A stretch of DNA of 64,000 nucleotides, taken from positions 1,922,001 to 1,986,000 of the forward strand of contig CAWALV010000006.1 of assembly GCA_963782965.1 (NCBI GenBank), written 5' to 3'. Below are positions 1 to 8,748 of this stretch, in pieces; position 1 is the first letter of the stretch; the number at the start of each line of letters is the position of its first letter. The notes beneath the pieces were generated by a model that did no database searches, was not told the origin of the DNA, and worked only from the letters and a program-made list of their open reading frames with translations. Source of the stretch: CAWALV01 sp963782965 (GTDB lineage: Bacteria; Actinomycetota; Actinomycetes; Acidothermales; Acidothermaceae). The translations under genes were made by a program, and so were the position numbers.

Positions 1-79
1 CTACGATGACGCGGCCGGCACAGGCGCGCCGCCTGATTCCTCAGACGTCCCCGCGTGCCCGAGCCGACGCGGAGTCGCC

Positions 80-1045
80 ATGCATCGTCCGTTCACCCGT
101 GCAGCGGCGGTGGTCCTGTGCGCCGCGACGCTGGCCGCATGCGGCACAAGCAAACAGCAGGCGCGCAGCAGCAGCGCGGCGAGTTCGAGCGCTGCTCGCA
201 CGCTGACGGTTGCGGCGTTCAACTTCACCGAGAGCCAGATTCTGGCGAACCTCTTCGCCCAGGCACTCGACGCAGCGGGCCTGCCGGCCCGAGTGAAGAC
301 CATGACCACCCGCGAGGCGGTCGAGCCGGCACTGTGGCGTGGCGAGGTCGACGTCGTCCCCGAGTACACGAGTTCGCTCGCGAGCTATCTCAACGCCTAC
401 GACAACGGCGCGAGCGCACCGAAGGTTACCTCGAGTGACCTCGCGGCAACGATGAGCAACCTCCGCTCGCTGGCGCAACGCCACCACGTCGCCGTCCTCG
501 ATCCGTCGCAAGCACGAAACGAGAACGCATTCGCAGTCACGGCAGAGTTCGCCGAGCAGCACAGCGTCGCGACGCTGTCCGACCTCGCGGCGTACCGAGG
601 GCCACTCGCACTCGGCGGACCCCGCGAGTGCGCCACCCGGCCCTACTGCAAGCCGGGCCTGGAGAAGACCTACGGCTTGATGTTCACGACGTTCCGCGCG
701 CTTGACACCGGCGGCCCACTCACCAAACTGGCACTGGGCACCGGGCTCGTCCAGGTGGGACTGGTGTTCAGCTCCGACCCCGGCATCGCGGCCTACCAGC
801 TGCGGATGCTGACCGACGATCGCCACCTCCAGGACGTCGACGCGGTCGTACCCGCCGTGTACGACGCCGCTGCCACGCCGGCCCTCACGGCAGCACTCAA
901 CCGGCTGATGAGCGACTTCACGACCGCCGACCTCACGCAGCTGAACGCCAAAGTGGGTCTCCAGCACCAGGATCCGGCCGACGTCGCGCGGGCCTATCTC
1001 GCCGCCAAGGGAATCGTGAGCCGGGACGCCGCGGCGGCCCGCTAG
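80..1045 (+). CDS. Osmoprotectant (glycine betaine/choline-type) ABC transporter substrate-binding lipoprotein
   Basis: 321 residues. The N-terminus is a lipoprotein signal: basic start, hydrophobic stretch, then lipobox LAAC with the acylated Cys at residue 21, followed by a Ser/Ala-rich linker. The mature part (about residues 40-315) resembles the OpuAC/ProX family, with an opening 'VAAFNFTESQILANLFAQ' and the 'GEVDVVPEYT' signature where the ligand pocket forms. Known members deliver betaine, choline or related solutes to an ABC importer outside the membrane. Ligand specificity cannot be read from sequence. GGAG lies 5 bases before the ATG. A TGA at 7-9 could be the end of an upstream permease or ATPase gene, but too little is present to say. 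The family call is fairly sure. Confidence 0.8.
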   Translation: MHRPFTRAAAVVLCAATLAACGTSKQQARSSSAASSSAARTLTVAAFNFTESQILANLFAQALDAAGLPARVKTMTTREAVEPALWRGEVDVVPEYTSSLASYLNAYDNGASAPKVTSSDLAATMSNLRSLAQRHHVAVLDPSQARNENAFAVTAEFAEQHSVATLSDLAAYRGPLALGGPRECATRPYCKPGLEKTYGLMFTTFRALDTGGPLTKLALGTGLVQVGLVFSSDPGIAAYQLRMLTDDRHLQDVDAVVPAVYDAAATPALTAALNRLMSDFTTADLTQLNAKVGLQHQDPADVARAYLAAKGIVSRDAAAAR

Positions 1046-1181
1046 GATCGACCCGACGCGACTGGCGCACAGATGGTGGAACCGACCACCGGGGAGCGAT
1101 CCTTCGCGGACGCCGAGCGCCTGGGCGACCGCGGGCCACGGCACCGCGTGCCGGCGTGGCCGAAGATCCGACAGGAGACGC

Positions 1182-2465
1182 ATGAACGCATCCCCGCACC
1201 CGCTCGCCGCCCTCACCGCCGCCGACCCCGACATCGCCGATCTGGTACGAGGCGAAGAGCGCCGGCAGGCGGAGAAGATCCGGCTGATCGCCTCGGAGAA
1301 CTACGTCTCGCAAGCCGTGCTCGACGCAACCGGAACCGTGCTGACGAACAAGTACTCCGAAGGCTACCCGGGCAAGCGCTATTACGAGGGCCAGCAGATC
1401 ATCGACCAGGTCGAGACGCTGGCGATCGAACGGGCGAAGTCGCTGTTCGGCGTCGACCACGCCAACGTGCAGCCCTACTCCGGCTCCCCCGCCAACCTCG
1501 CGGTCTACCTGGCGCTCGCAAAGCCCGGCGAGACCGTCATGGGCATGGCCTTGCCGATGGGCGGTCACCTCACCCACGGCTGGTCGGTGTCGGCCACCGG
1601 CGCCTGGTTCAACGCCGTGCAGTACGGAGTCCGTCGCGACACCGGCCGCATCGACATGGACGAGGTGCGCGACGTCGCCCGCCGTGAGCGCCCGAAGCTC
1701 ATCTTCGCCGGCGGCACCGCGATCCCTCGCACGATCGACTTCGCGGCGTTCGCGGAGATCGCGCAGGAGGTCGGGGCGGTGCTCGTCGCCGACATCGCCC
1801 ACATCGCCGGCCTCATCGCCGGTGGCGCGCACCCGTCACCGGTCGGCCACGCGGAGGTCATTTCGACGACCACGCACAAGACGCTGCGTGGCCCGCGTGG
1901 CGCCATGCTCATGTGCGACGAGCGGCACGCCAAGGCGATCGACCGTGCGGTCTTCCCGGGCCTTCAGGGCGGCCCGCACAACCACACGACGGCAGCTATC
2001 GCCGTGGCGCTGCATGAAGCGATGCAGCCCTCGTTTCGCGACTACGCGTCGTCGATCGTGTCGAACGCGGTCGCGCTCGCCGAGGCCCTCGCCGTCCGCG
2101 GCTTCGATCTCGTGTCGGGTGGCACCGACAACCACCTGATCCTGGTCGACCTGACCAACAAGGACGTCGCAGGCAAGCCCGCTGCCCGCGCGCTCGACAA
2201 GGCCGGGATCGTGGTCAACTACAACACCGTGCCCTACGACACCCGCAAACCGTTCGATCCGTCCGGCATCCGCATCGGCACGCCTGCGGTCACCACGCGT
2301 GGCATGGGCCCTGACCAGATGCGGCAGATCGCCGCGTGGATGGATGACGTCGTCGGCGCGGTCGCCAAGGCGGACGACGACGCGCTGGCGGCCACCACCG
2401 ATCGGGTTGCGGCCGAAGTGCGCGAACTCACCGCCGGTTTCCCCGCACCGGGGCTTCCCGGCTGA
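1182..2465 (+). CDS. glyA: Serine hydroxymethyltransferase
   Basis: 427 residues, normal length. Interconverts serine plus tetrahydrofolate with glycine plus 5,10-methylene-THF in the cytoplasm, using PLP. The PLP lysine is K233 in the 'TTTHKTLRGPRGA' motif; the N-terminal 'RLIASENYVS' and 'NKYSEGYPGKRYYEG' blocks that bind substrate and cofactor are intact. AGGAG sits just before the ATG. The gene stands alone after a 136-base gap from the lipoprotein gene, converges on cdsA, and is followed by a strong hairpin. This paralogue-rich family is sometimes duplicated in actinomycetes, so a second copy elsewhere is possible. Confidence 0.97.
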   Translation: MNASPHPLAALTAADPDIADLVRGEERRQAEKIRLIASENYVSQAVLDATGTVLTNKYSEGYPGKRYYEGQQIIDQVETLAIERAKSLFGVDHANVQPYSGSPANLAVYLALAKPGETVMGMALPMGGHLTHGWSVSATGAWFNAVQYGVRRDTGRIDMDEVRDVARRERPKLIFAGGTAIPRTIDFAAFAEIAQEVGAVLVADIAHIAGLIAGGAHPSPVGHAEVISTTTHKTLRGPRGAMLMCDERHAKAIDRAVFPGLQGGPHNHTTAAIAVALHEAMQPSFRDYASSIVSNAVALAEALAVRGFDLVSGGTDNHLILVDLTNKDVAGKPAARALDKAGIVVNYNTVPYDTRKPFDPSGIRIGTPAVTTRGMGPDQMRQIAAWMDDVVGAVAKADDDALAATTDRVAAEVRELTAGFPAPGLPG

Positions 2466-2480
2466 TAGCCGCGGCCAGCC

Positions 2481-2517
2481 TGAAGGAATTTCTGCACCTA
2501 AGGCGGAAATTCCTTCA
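2481..2517. terminator. Bidirectional hairpin terminator between glyA and cdsA
   Basis: A 15-bp inverted repeat (arms 2481-2495 and 2503-2517, one G-U pair) with a 7-base loop lies between the convergent stops of glyA and cdsA. The stem contains the AT-rich core AAGGAATTT, giving short A and T runs on both sides. It can serve both genes. Confidence 0.75.
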
Positions 2518-2519
2518 CG

Positions 2520-3413
2520 CTAGCCAGCGGGCCACGCGATGAATACCGTGAGCAGCGCCCACGCCACCGGTGCGGCGAACAGCTGCGCGTCGACCCGGTC
2601 GAGCATGCCGCCGTGGCCGGGCAACAGCGTGCCCATGTCCTTGATGCCGAGGTCGCGTTTGAGCAGGGACTCGCTCAGGTCGCCGACCGTTGCCGCCACC
2701 ACGATGGCAAGGCCGAAGACGACGCCCTGCCACCACGTTCCGTGCAACACCAGTGGGAGGTACACCGCCGCGAACACAACGCTGGCGAGCGTCGAACCGG
2801 CGAAGCCTTCCCACGACTTCTTCGGGCTGACGGTTGGGGCCATCGGGTGTCTCCCGACGAGAACGCCGACCGCGTATCCCCCGGTGTCACTGCACACCAC
2901 CGTTGCGACCGAGGCCAGCACGCGGCGTGGGCCGTCGGCCGGTACCGCGAGCAAGATGGCGAAGCCGGCGAGGAACACGACATAGGACGCCGCGAAGACG
3001 CCGCCCGCGACGTCGACCAGCCCGCCGTGGCCGGCAGAGTCGGCCGAGCCGGCGTCCCCGACGGCGACCCAGACGACGGCGGCGGCGATCAGCAGCGCCG
3101 TCGAGATGACCAGCGCCTCGGTGCCCTTCGCGAAAGTCGCGGCGAGGACAGCGCCCGCACCCACGACCAGCGGAAACTGCGGGGCAGCGATACCAGCGAC
3201 GCGCAGCGCGCGGGTGAGTTCGAACACCGCGAGCATGATGGCGAGGCCGGCAACCGCGACGAACGCCCATCGCGCGGTGAACAGCGTGGTCACGACAGCA
3301 CCGCCGAGGAGCACGCCGACGCCGATGGCCGCCGGTAGGTTGCGCCCCGCTCGCGGTTGCGCCGGGCCTGCAGCAGAAGCGCCGGCCGGATCGGTCGGCT
3401 CGGTGTCCGCCAT
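2520..3413 (-). CDS. cdsA: Phosphatidate cytidylyltransferase
   Basis: 297 residues from the ATG at 3413 (a TTG at 3428 is in frame but less likely). Makes CDP-diacylglycerol from phosphatidate and CTP in the membrane, the entry to phospholipid synthesis. A Pro/Ala-rich cytoplasmic N-terminus is followed by about eight hydrophobic segments. The CDS signature is near the C-terminus: 'LLKRDLGIKDMGTLLPGHGG' followed by MLDRVDA, with the usual K/D/HGG/D residues; 'SPKKSWEGF' lies upstream. It is the last gene of the rpsB-tsf-pyrH-frr-cdsA run, a standard actinobacterial order, and ends at a hairpin. Confidence 0.93.
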   Translation of the reverse strand: MADTEPTDPAGASAAGPAQPRAGRNLPAAIGVGVLLGGAVVTTLFTARWAFVAVAGLAIMLAVFELTRALRVAGIAAPQFPLVVGAGAVLAATFAKGTEALVISTALLIAAAVVWVAVGDAGSADSAGHGGLVDVAGGVFAASYVVFLAGFAILLAVPADGPRRVLASVATVVCSDTGGYAVGVLVGRHPMAPTVSPKKSWEGFAGSTLASVVFAAVYLPLVLHGTWWQGVVFGLAIVVAATVGDLSESLLKRDLGIKDMGTLLPGHGGMLDRVDAQLFAAPVAWALLTVFIAWPAG

Positions 3414-3452
3414 CGGTATCGGTGTCAACTCAGACCGCTCGCTCCGCTGCGC

Positions 3453-4011
3453 CTAGACCTCGAGCAGCTCCGACTCCTTGTGCCTGAGTAGTTCGTCGAC
3501 CTGCGCCACGTACCTGTGCGTGAGCTCGTCGAGTTCCTTCTCCGCCCGCCGGACGTCGTCCTCGCCCGCCTCGCCGTCCTTCTGTAACTTGTCGAGTGCT
3601 TCCTTGGCGTGACGACGGATGTTGCGGATCGACACACGGGTCTCCTCCGCCTCGTTGCGAGCGAGCTTGATGTAGTCGCGCCTGCGCTCCTCGGTCAACT
3701 GCGGAACGCTGACCCGGATCACGGTGCCGTCGTCAGTGGGGTTGACGCCGAGGTCGGAGTCGCGGATCGCCTTCTCGATCGCGCGCAACGCGCCCTTGTC
3801 GTAGGGGGTTATGACGATCATGCGCGCGTCGGCGACGCTGAAGCCCGCCAGTTGGTTCAACGGCGTGGCGGCGCCGTAGTAGTCGACGGTGAGCTTGGAG
3901 AACATGGCGGGGTGAGCCCGACCCGGTGCGAATCGCGCCGAAATTCTCCTTGGCGACGCTCACCGCCTTCTCCATCTTCTCCTCACCCTCGAGGAGAGTG
4001 TCGTCGATCAC
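3453..4011 (-). CDS. frr: Ribosome recycling factor, interrupted by an apparent 1-base insertion
   Basis: Splits the post-termination ribosome together with EF-G. The first 36 codons run from the GTG at 4011 (AGGAG 6 bases upstream) through 'ENFGAIRTG'; the rest (from 'MFSKLTVDYYGAATPLNQL' to the C-terminal KESELLEV) is in another frame. Removing one base near 3922-3926, the C run of the plus strand, restores I-R-T-G-R-A-H-P-A-M-F, the conserved RRF block, and gives exactly 185 residues, the family length. Both parts are otherwise perfectly conserved. RRF is essential, so a sequencing or assembly error is the likeliest cause; a real frameshift is the alternative. An internal ATG at 3905 would give only a 150-residue fragment. 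Confidence 0.9.
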
Positions 4012-4066
4012 GGCTGGCTCCTACTCCTCCGATGGCCTGATGACTGCTCGACCCGCGGTGCGTCGT

Positions 4067-4816
4067 TCACCGGGCGCCGGCCGAGACGATAGTGCCGATC
4101 TTCTCACCATGGACGGCGCGGGCGATGTTGCCGTCGTCCAGCAAGTTGAAGACGATGATCGGCATGGCGTTGTCGCGGCAGAGGGAAATCGCGGTCGCGT
4201 CGGCGAACTTGAGGTCGCGGGCCAGGACCTCGTCGTAGTCGAGGGTGTCGAACCGCAGCGCGCCGGGGTTGGTCTTGGGGTCGGTGTCGTACACGCCGTC
4301 CACCGCTTTGGCCATCAGGACCACCTGGGCGCCGATCTCCAGCGCCCGCTGCGCGGCGGTCGTGTCGGTCGAGAAGTATGGCGCGCCGAGGCCGGCGCCG
4401 AAGATGACGACCCGCCCCCTCTCGAGGTGCCTGATCGCCCGCCGCGGGATGTAGGGCTCGGCGACCTGCCCCATCGTGATCGCGGTCTGCACCCGGGTCT
4501 CGATGTCGAGTTTCTCGAGGAAGTCCTGCAGCGCGAGGCAGTTCATGACTGTCCCGAGCATGCCCATGTAGTCGGAGCGGGCGCGGTCCATCCCGCGGAC
4601 GGCGAGTTGAGCACCGCGGAAGAAGTTCCCGCCGCCGATGACGACCGCCACCTGAACACCCTCGCGGACCACAGCGGCGATCTGCCGTGCGATCGACGAC
4701 ACGACATCGGGGTCGACGCCGACCTGGCCGCCACCGAACATCTCGCCACCGAGTTTCAGCAACACGCGCCGGTAGCCGCGTTCACGTTCCTGCCCGTTGG
4801 TCTGAGTCTCCTGCAC
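4067..4816 (-). CDS. pyrH: UMP kinase
   Basis: 249 residues from a GTG at 4816 with GAGGGG upstream. Phosphorylates UMP to UDP in the cytoplasm. It belongs to the amino-acid-kinase fold: 'RRVLLKLGGEMFGGG' near the N-terminus holds the phosphate-binding lysine, 'VIGGGNFFRG' is the glycine loop, and 'AITMGQVAEPYIPRRAIRHL' and 'FGAGLGAPYFSTDTTAAQRA' are the typical PyrH blocks. The bacterial enzyme is a hexamer regulated by GTP and UTP. It sits between tsf and frr as in other actinomycetes. Confidence 0.95.
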   Translation of the reverse strand: MQETQTNGQERERGYRRVLLKLGGEMFGGGQVGVDPDVVSSIARQIAAVVREGVQVAVVIGGGNFFRGAQLAVRGMDRARSDYMGMLGTVMNCLALQDFLEKLDIETRVQTAITMGQVAEPYIPRRAIRHLERGRVVIFGAGLGAPYFSTDTTAAQRALEIGAQVVLMAKAVDGVYDTDPKTNPGALRFDTLDYDEVLARDLKFADATAISLCRDNAMPIIVFNLLDDGNIARAVHGEKIGTIVSAGAR

Positions 4817-4856
4817 GGCTCGCCCCTCGTGGTCTTCAGTTGTCGTGCAGTTTGCC

Positions 4857-5708
4857 CTAGGACTGGCCGATGCGGAACCTCGCGAACCGGATGACCGCGA
4901 CGCCGGCCTCGTCGAGCACCTGGCGCACGGTCTTCTTCGAGTCCCGGGCGAACGCCTGCTCGACCAGCACGGCATCCTTGAAGAATCCGGTCACCCGACC
5001 CTCGACGATCTTGGCCAGCGCGGCCTCCGGCTTGCCTTCCTCGCGGGCCGTCGCCTCAGCGATGCGCCGCTCGTTCTCGACCACCTCGGCCGGGACGTCG
5101 TCGCGGCTGAGGTAGGTCGGGGCGAACGCCGCGATGTGCTGGGCGACGTCCTTGCCGGCCTGGGTCGCGGCGTCGCGGTCGCCGGTGACCTCGACCAGCA
5201 CGCCGAGTTGCGGCGGCAGGTCGGGACTGGTCTTGTGCAGGTAGCTGACGACGTGAGCGCCGCTGCTCCCACCGGCGAACTTGGCGACCCGGCCGAGTTC
5301 GATCTTCTCGCCGAGTGCCGCGCTGTTCTCGTCGATCAACTCGCCCACCTTGCGACCCTGGCTCTGCGCCCCGAGCAGCCCCTCGGCGTCGCTGACGTCA
5401 GAGGCGGCGAAAGCTGCGACGACGTCGACACCGAGCGCCTGGAAACGCTCACCCTTGGCCACGAAGTCGGTCTCGCACTTGAGCTCGACGAGCACCCCGG
5501 CGCCGTCGCTCGTCGAAGCACCGACGAGCCCGTTGGCGGTGGTGCGCTCGGCCCGCTTGCCGACGTCCTTCGCACCCTTGATGCGCAACAGCTCGACGGC
5601 CTTGTCGAAGTCGCCGGCGGTGTCGTCGAGCGCCTTCTTGCAGTCCATCATGCCGGCCGCGGTCATCTCGCGGAGGCGCTTGACGTCGGCCGTCGTGTAG
5701 TTCGCCAT
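4857..5708 (-). CDS. tsf: Elongation factor Ts
   Basis: 283 residues from ATG 5708. Nucleotide exchange factor for EF-Tu. The N-terminal UBA-like domain (about 1-55) carries 'VKRLREMTAAGMMDCKKAL', and the TDFV motif that contacts EF-Tu appears as 'CETDFVAKGERF'. The dimerisation and core domains follow and the C-terminal module is complete. It is 88 bases downstream of rpsB, in the usual rpsB-tsf pair. Confidence 0.96.
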   Translation of the reverse strand: MANYTTADVKRLREMTAAGMMDCKKALDDTAGDFDKAVELLRIKGAKDVGKRAERTTANGLVGASTSDGAGVLVELKCETDFVAKGERFQALGVDVVAAFAASDVSDAEGLLGAQSQGRKVGELIDENSAALGEKIELGRVAKFAGGSSGAHVVSYLHKTSPDLPPQLGVLVEVTGDRDAATQAGKDVAQHIAAFAPTYLSRDDVPAEVVENERRIAEATAREEGKPEAALAKIVEGRVTGFFKDAVLVEQAFARDSKKTVRQVLDEAGVAVIRFARFRIGQS

Positions 5709-5796
5709 GGTCGGTCTCGTCCTTCGGTGTTGTTTTGAAATTTGTCGTGAGGCAGCAGCGGGCCGGCAAGGCGCGGGCCCATTGGGACGGGCCGGA

Positions 5797-6645
5797 CTAC
5801 GACGCGGGCTCGGCACTTTCGGCGGCCGCGCCCTGACGCGCCAGCAGCTCACGCTCCCAGTCCGCGAGCGGCTCGTCACCGCCGAGTTCGCTGCCGAGGT
5901 CGGCAGCGGTCGCCGCCGTCTCGGCATCGCCCTTGGCCTCCGCGACGCGGGCGGCCGCGCGGGCCATCAAGCCGTCGGCCACTGCGTCGGCAACCACGCG
6001 GGTCAGCAGGCTCACCGAGCGGATCGCGTCGTCATTGCCGGGAATCTTGTAGTCGACCTCGTCGGGGTCGCAGTTCGTGTCGAGGATCGCCACCACCGGG
6101 ATGCCGAGCTTGCGGGCTTCGCCGACCGCGATGTGTTCCTTCTTCGTGTCGACGATCCAGACCGCGCTGGGGACTCGGCTCATGTCGCGGATGCCGCCGA
6201 GGGTGCGCTCCAGCTTGTCCTTCTCACGCTTGAGGACGAGCGCTTCCTTCTTCGTGCGCTGGCCGTAGTTGGGGCCGCTTTGTTCGAGCAGCTCGAGTTC
6301 CTTCAGCCGCTGCAACCGCTTGTAGACGGTCTGGAAGTTGGTGAGCATGCCGCCGAGCCAGCGCTGGTTGACGTACGGCATCCCGACCCGGGTCGCCTGC
6401 TCCGCCACCGCCTGCTGCGCCTGCTTCTTGGTGCCGACGAACAAGACGGATCCGCCGTGGGCGACCGTTTCCTTGACGAACTCGAACGCGCGGTCGATGT
6501 AGCCCAACGACTGCTGGAGATCGATGATGTAAATGCCATTGCGCTCGGTGAAGATGAACCGCTTCATCTTCGGGTTCCAGCGTCGGGTCTGATGCCCGAA
6601 GTGGACGCCGCTCGCGAGCAGCTCCTTCATGCTGACGACGGCCAT
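5797..6645 (-). CDS. rpsB: 30S ribosomal protein S2
   Basis: 282 residues from ATG 6645, with GGAG 9 bases upstream. Opens with 'MKELLASGVHFGHQTRRWNP', the S2 signature, and contains the second family block 'PVVAILDTNCDP'. The C-terminus beyond about residue 235 is an Ala/Glu-rich tail common in actinobacterial S2. The gene begins an S2/EF-Ts unit, with a long untranslated region upstream that holds a hairpin and a possible promoter. Confidence 0.97.
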   Translation of the reverse strand: MAVVSMKELLASGVHFGHQTRRWNPKMKRFIFTERNGIYIIDLQQSLGYIDRAFEFVKETVAHGGSVLFVGTKKQAQQAVAEQATRVGMPYVNQRWLGGMLTNFQTVYKRLQRLKELELLEQSGPNYGQRTKKEALVLKREKDKLERTLGGIRDMSRVPSAVWIVDTKKEHIAVGEARKLGIPVVAILDTNCDPDEVDYKIPGNDDAIRSVSLLTRVVADAVADGLMARAAARVAEAKGDAETAATAADLGSELGGDEPLADWERELLARQGAAAESAEPAS

Positions 6646-6994
6646 GGCCGCGCGCTCCTTCTGGGCCGCGCACCGGCTCGGCTGAGCAGGGGCGTACCCG
6701 TCTCGGTTCTTCGCGGACGCCGGGTGGCGAGCCGCGCCTGACACCCGAAGCCGCCGTTGGCGTCCGAAGACACACCGAGTGGCGGGGCGATCCCTCCCGC
6801 GATAGGCGTGCGGGGTGAGATCTCGGGCGTGCGATGTAGTCCCGGCGAGGCCGGGACCCGCGTCGAGTGTACGGGAGCGGGCGGGCAGGCGGCGAGCCGG
6901 GCAGCCGAGCGGCCGCGTAGGCAGGCCGGGTTCAGGACTGACTCTGGCCGAAAGTCCGTGGTCCAGCCGACGGGCAGCTGCTTGACTGTGCGCC
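6646..6994. other. Intergenic region between divergent rpsB and the MDMPI-type gene
   Basis: 349 bases with no gene that can be supported; short frames in it lack database-like motifs. On the minus strand it would be the rpsB leader (about 200 nt if the promoter suggested at 6866-6871 is real). The plus-strand gene begins at GTG 6995 with no obvious Shine-Dalgarno sequence. Confidence 0.5.
6839..6871 (-). promoter_or_regulatory. Possible rpsB promoter -10 and 5'-leader hairpin
   Basis: On the minus strand a TACACT hexamer (6866-6871), matching the TANNNT -10 pattern of actinomycetes, is followed at once by an 8-bp perfect hairpin (arms 6850-6857 and 6839-6846, 3-base loop). No clear -35 is present. 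The resulting leader to rpsB would be about 210 nt. Leaders of S2 operons are often sites of S2 autoregulation; that role here is only inferred. Confidence 0.3.
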
Positions 6995-7771
6995 GTGGAG
7001 CACACCCGCTACCTCGACCTGCTGGCGATCGACTTCGCGCGACTGCGCGCCGTCGTCGATGCCGACCTTGCCGCTACCGGCCTTGCCTCGGCCGTGCCGA
7101 GCTGTCCGGGCTGGACGGTCGCCGATCTGTCCCGTCACGTCGGCGGGGTGTACCTGCACAAGGCCCTCTGCATACGTACCGGCGCCGAGCCCGACCCGTG
7201 GCCGCCGGCAGATCTCGTTGACGAGGAGCCCCTCGCGCTGCTCGACCGTGGCTACAGCGAGCTGCTCGATGAGTTCGGTGCTCACCAACCGCACGACCGC
7301 GCCGGATCCTGGTACACCCCCGACCAGACCGTCGGCTTTTGGAGTCGGCGGATGGCGCAGGAGACCCTCATCCACCGCATCGACGCCGAACTCGCCACCG
7401 GGCAGCCCGTCGCACCCGTACCGGCCGACCTGGCGACCGACGGCATCGACGAGCTGCTGAAGGTTTTCGTCGCCTACAGCGTCTCCGATTGGGGCGAGTA
7501 CTTCACCGACGCGTTGGCGAACTCACCGGGCCGCACGTACGCCGTCCGGGCCGACGGCGCGGCGTGGCGGGTGCGCACCGGCCCCGGCCTCTTCGCGGTC
7601 GAGGACGGCGACGACGAGGGGGCCGACGTCATCGTGAGCGGTCCGCCGACGGCCGTGCTGCGCTGGGCGTGGAACCGGGAGGCTCCCGGCGAGCCGAGCG
7701 CGGTGACCGTGCGCGGCGCTGCGGAGGCAGTCGAGGAGTTGCGACGCTGCATCGTCATCGCGACGCAGTAA
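6995..7771 (+). CDS. Mycothiol-dependent maleylpyruvate isomerase-type (DinB-like) protein
   Basis: 258 residues from a GTG start. The N-terminal half resembles the MDMPI_N/DinB four-helix family: 'SCPGWTVADLSRHVGGVYLH' is the characteristic opening and 'ETLIHRIDAELATG' the second conserved helix, both carrying histidines that bind metal in characterised members. The C-terminal part (about 160-255) is the small MDMPI C domain. Family members use mycothiol or other thiols, but most, like this one, have no known substrate. It is monocistronic, divergent from rpsB. A second, distinct member is at 33943-34758. Confidence 0.75.
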   Translation: MEHTRYLDLLAIDFARLRAVVDADLAATGLASAVPSCPGWTVADLSRHVGGVYLHKALCIRTGAEPDPWPPADLVDEEPLALLDRGYSELLDEFGAHQPHDRAGSWYTPDQTVGFWSRRMAQETLIHRIDAELATGQPVAPVPADLATDGIDELLKVFVAYSVSDWGEYFTDALANSPGRTYAVRADGAAWRVRTGPGLFAVEDGDDEGADVIVSGPPTAVLRWAWNREAPGEPSAVTVRGAAEAVEELRRCIVIATQ

Positions 7772-7911
7772 GAGCACGGGTTCCCGCCGCGCCACCGGCG
7801 CTGTCGTGACTTCATGCGGGGGGCCGACCCGTCCACAACCGACCGGAGCACGCCGACCCGTCCACAACGCGACGCTGCGGGCCCCGCGCCGGCCGTGCGG
7901 CGTCCGATGCT

Positions 7912-8748
7912 GTGGCGATGAGTATCGAGAGGGTCGAAGCGCGAGGCAGGGCTGGGCGTCGTCCGCTGCCGGCGGCCCTGGTCGTCGCGGGGCTCGCGGC
8001 CGTGCTCTGGGGTTGGACCTGCGGGCTCGCTCCTCCGGTCGCCGCAGCGGCAGACTCCGGGCCGGCGGTCTCGCCGCCCCTGGCGCCGATGCAGGTACTG
8101 CGGGCGTTCGCCCCACCCGCGCAGCCCTGGCTGGCGGGCAACCGCGGCGTCGACCTCGCGGCTTTCCCCGGCCAACCGGTGCATGCGGTCGCCGCCGGCA
8201 GGGTGCTGTACGCCGGCCTGCTGGCCGGCCGCGGGGTGGTGTCGATCCGGCACGCCGCGCTGCGCACCACATACGAGCCCGTCGTACCGACGGTGCGCGC
8301 GGGGCAGGTGCTGGCGCGCGGCGACGTCATCGGCTACGTCGCGAACACCGCCGACAGCTGCGGACCGCCGGGTCACTGCCTGCACTGGGGTGCGATCCGG
8401 GCCGGCGCCTATGTCGACCCGATGGCCCTGCTCGCGACCGCACACGTACGGCTGCTGCCGATCTGGCGCACCGCCGGGCCGACCGAAGCTCGCGCCCAGC
8501 CCTCTCAGCAACCGTTGATCCTCACCCCGCGGGCGGCGCCGACGGCGGCCGCCCCGATCCCCGCCACTCGGAGCGACGGTGAGCCCGCGACGCGCATCGG
8601 CCGGACGACGGCGGGCGCTGCGGGCGCCGTGAGCGCAGCCGACACAGCGGGCGCCGTGGGCGCAGCAAGCGCTGCGGGCGCCGTCGGCGCGGCGGGCGGG
8701 GTGCTGCTGACGGTCGCGCTGCGCCGGCGGCGCGGCACGCCGCCTTAG
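7912..8748 (+). CDS. M23-family (LytM-like) protein with degenerate active site
   Basis: 278 residues; an ATG at 7918 is an alternative start. A signal or anchor helix (about 20-47) precedes an M23 domain (about 60-175). Of the four usual zinc-site residues, D81 (in N-R-G-V-D) and H158 (in C-L-H-W-G) remain, but the first His is N77 and the first His of HxH is C156. Catalysis is therefore doubtful; a peptidoglycan-binding or amidase-activating role is possible, as with other degenerate LytM proteins. After a linker the C-terminus is an Ala/Gly-rich repeat (units like S-A-A-G-A-V-G-A) that could form a membrane segment, ending RRRRGTPP. The gene next to whiG in Streptomyces also encodes an M23 protein. 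Confidence 0.75.
   Translation: MAMSIERVEARGRAGRRPLPAALVVAGLAAVLWGWTCGLAPPVAAAADSGPAVSPPLAPMQVLRAFAPPAQPWLAGNRGVDLAAFPGQPVHAVAAGRVLYAGLLAGRGVVSIRHAALRTTYEPVVPTVRAGQVLARGDVIGYVANTADSCGPPGHCLHWGAIRAGAYVDPMALLATAHVRLLPIWRTAGPTEARAQPSQQPLILTPRAAPTAAAPIPATRSDGEPATRIGRTTAGAAGAVSAADTAGAVGAASAAGAVGAAGGVLLTVALRRRRGTPP

Noticed and set aside
41..1234. Long minus-strand frame opposite the binding-protein gene.
   Set aside because: It is Arg/Val-rich shadow of the plus-strand gene with no motif or ribosome site; high GC produces many such frames.
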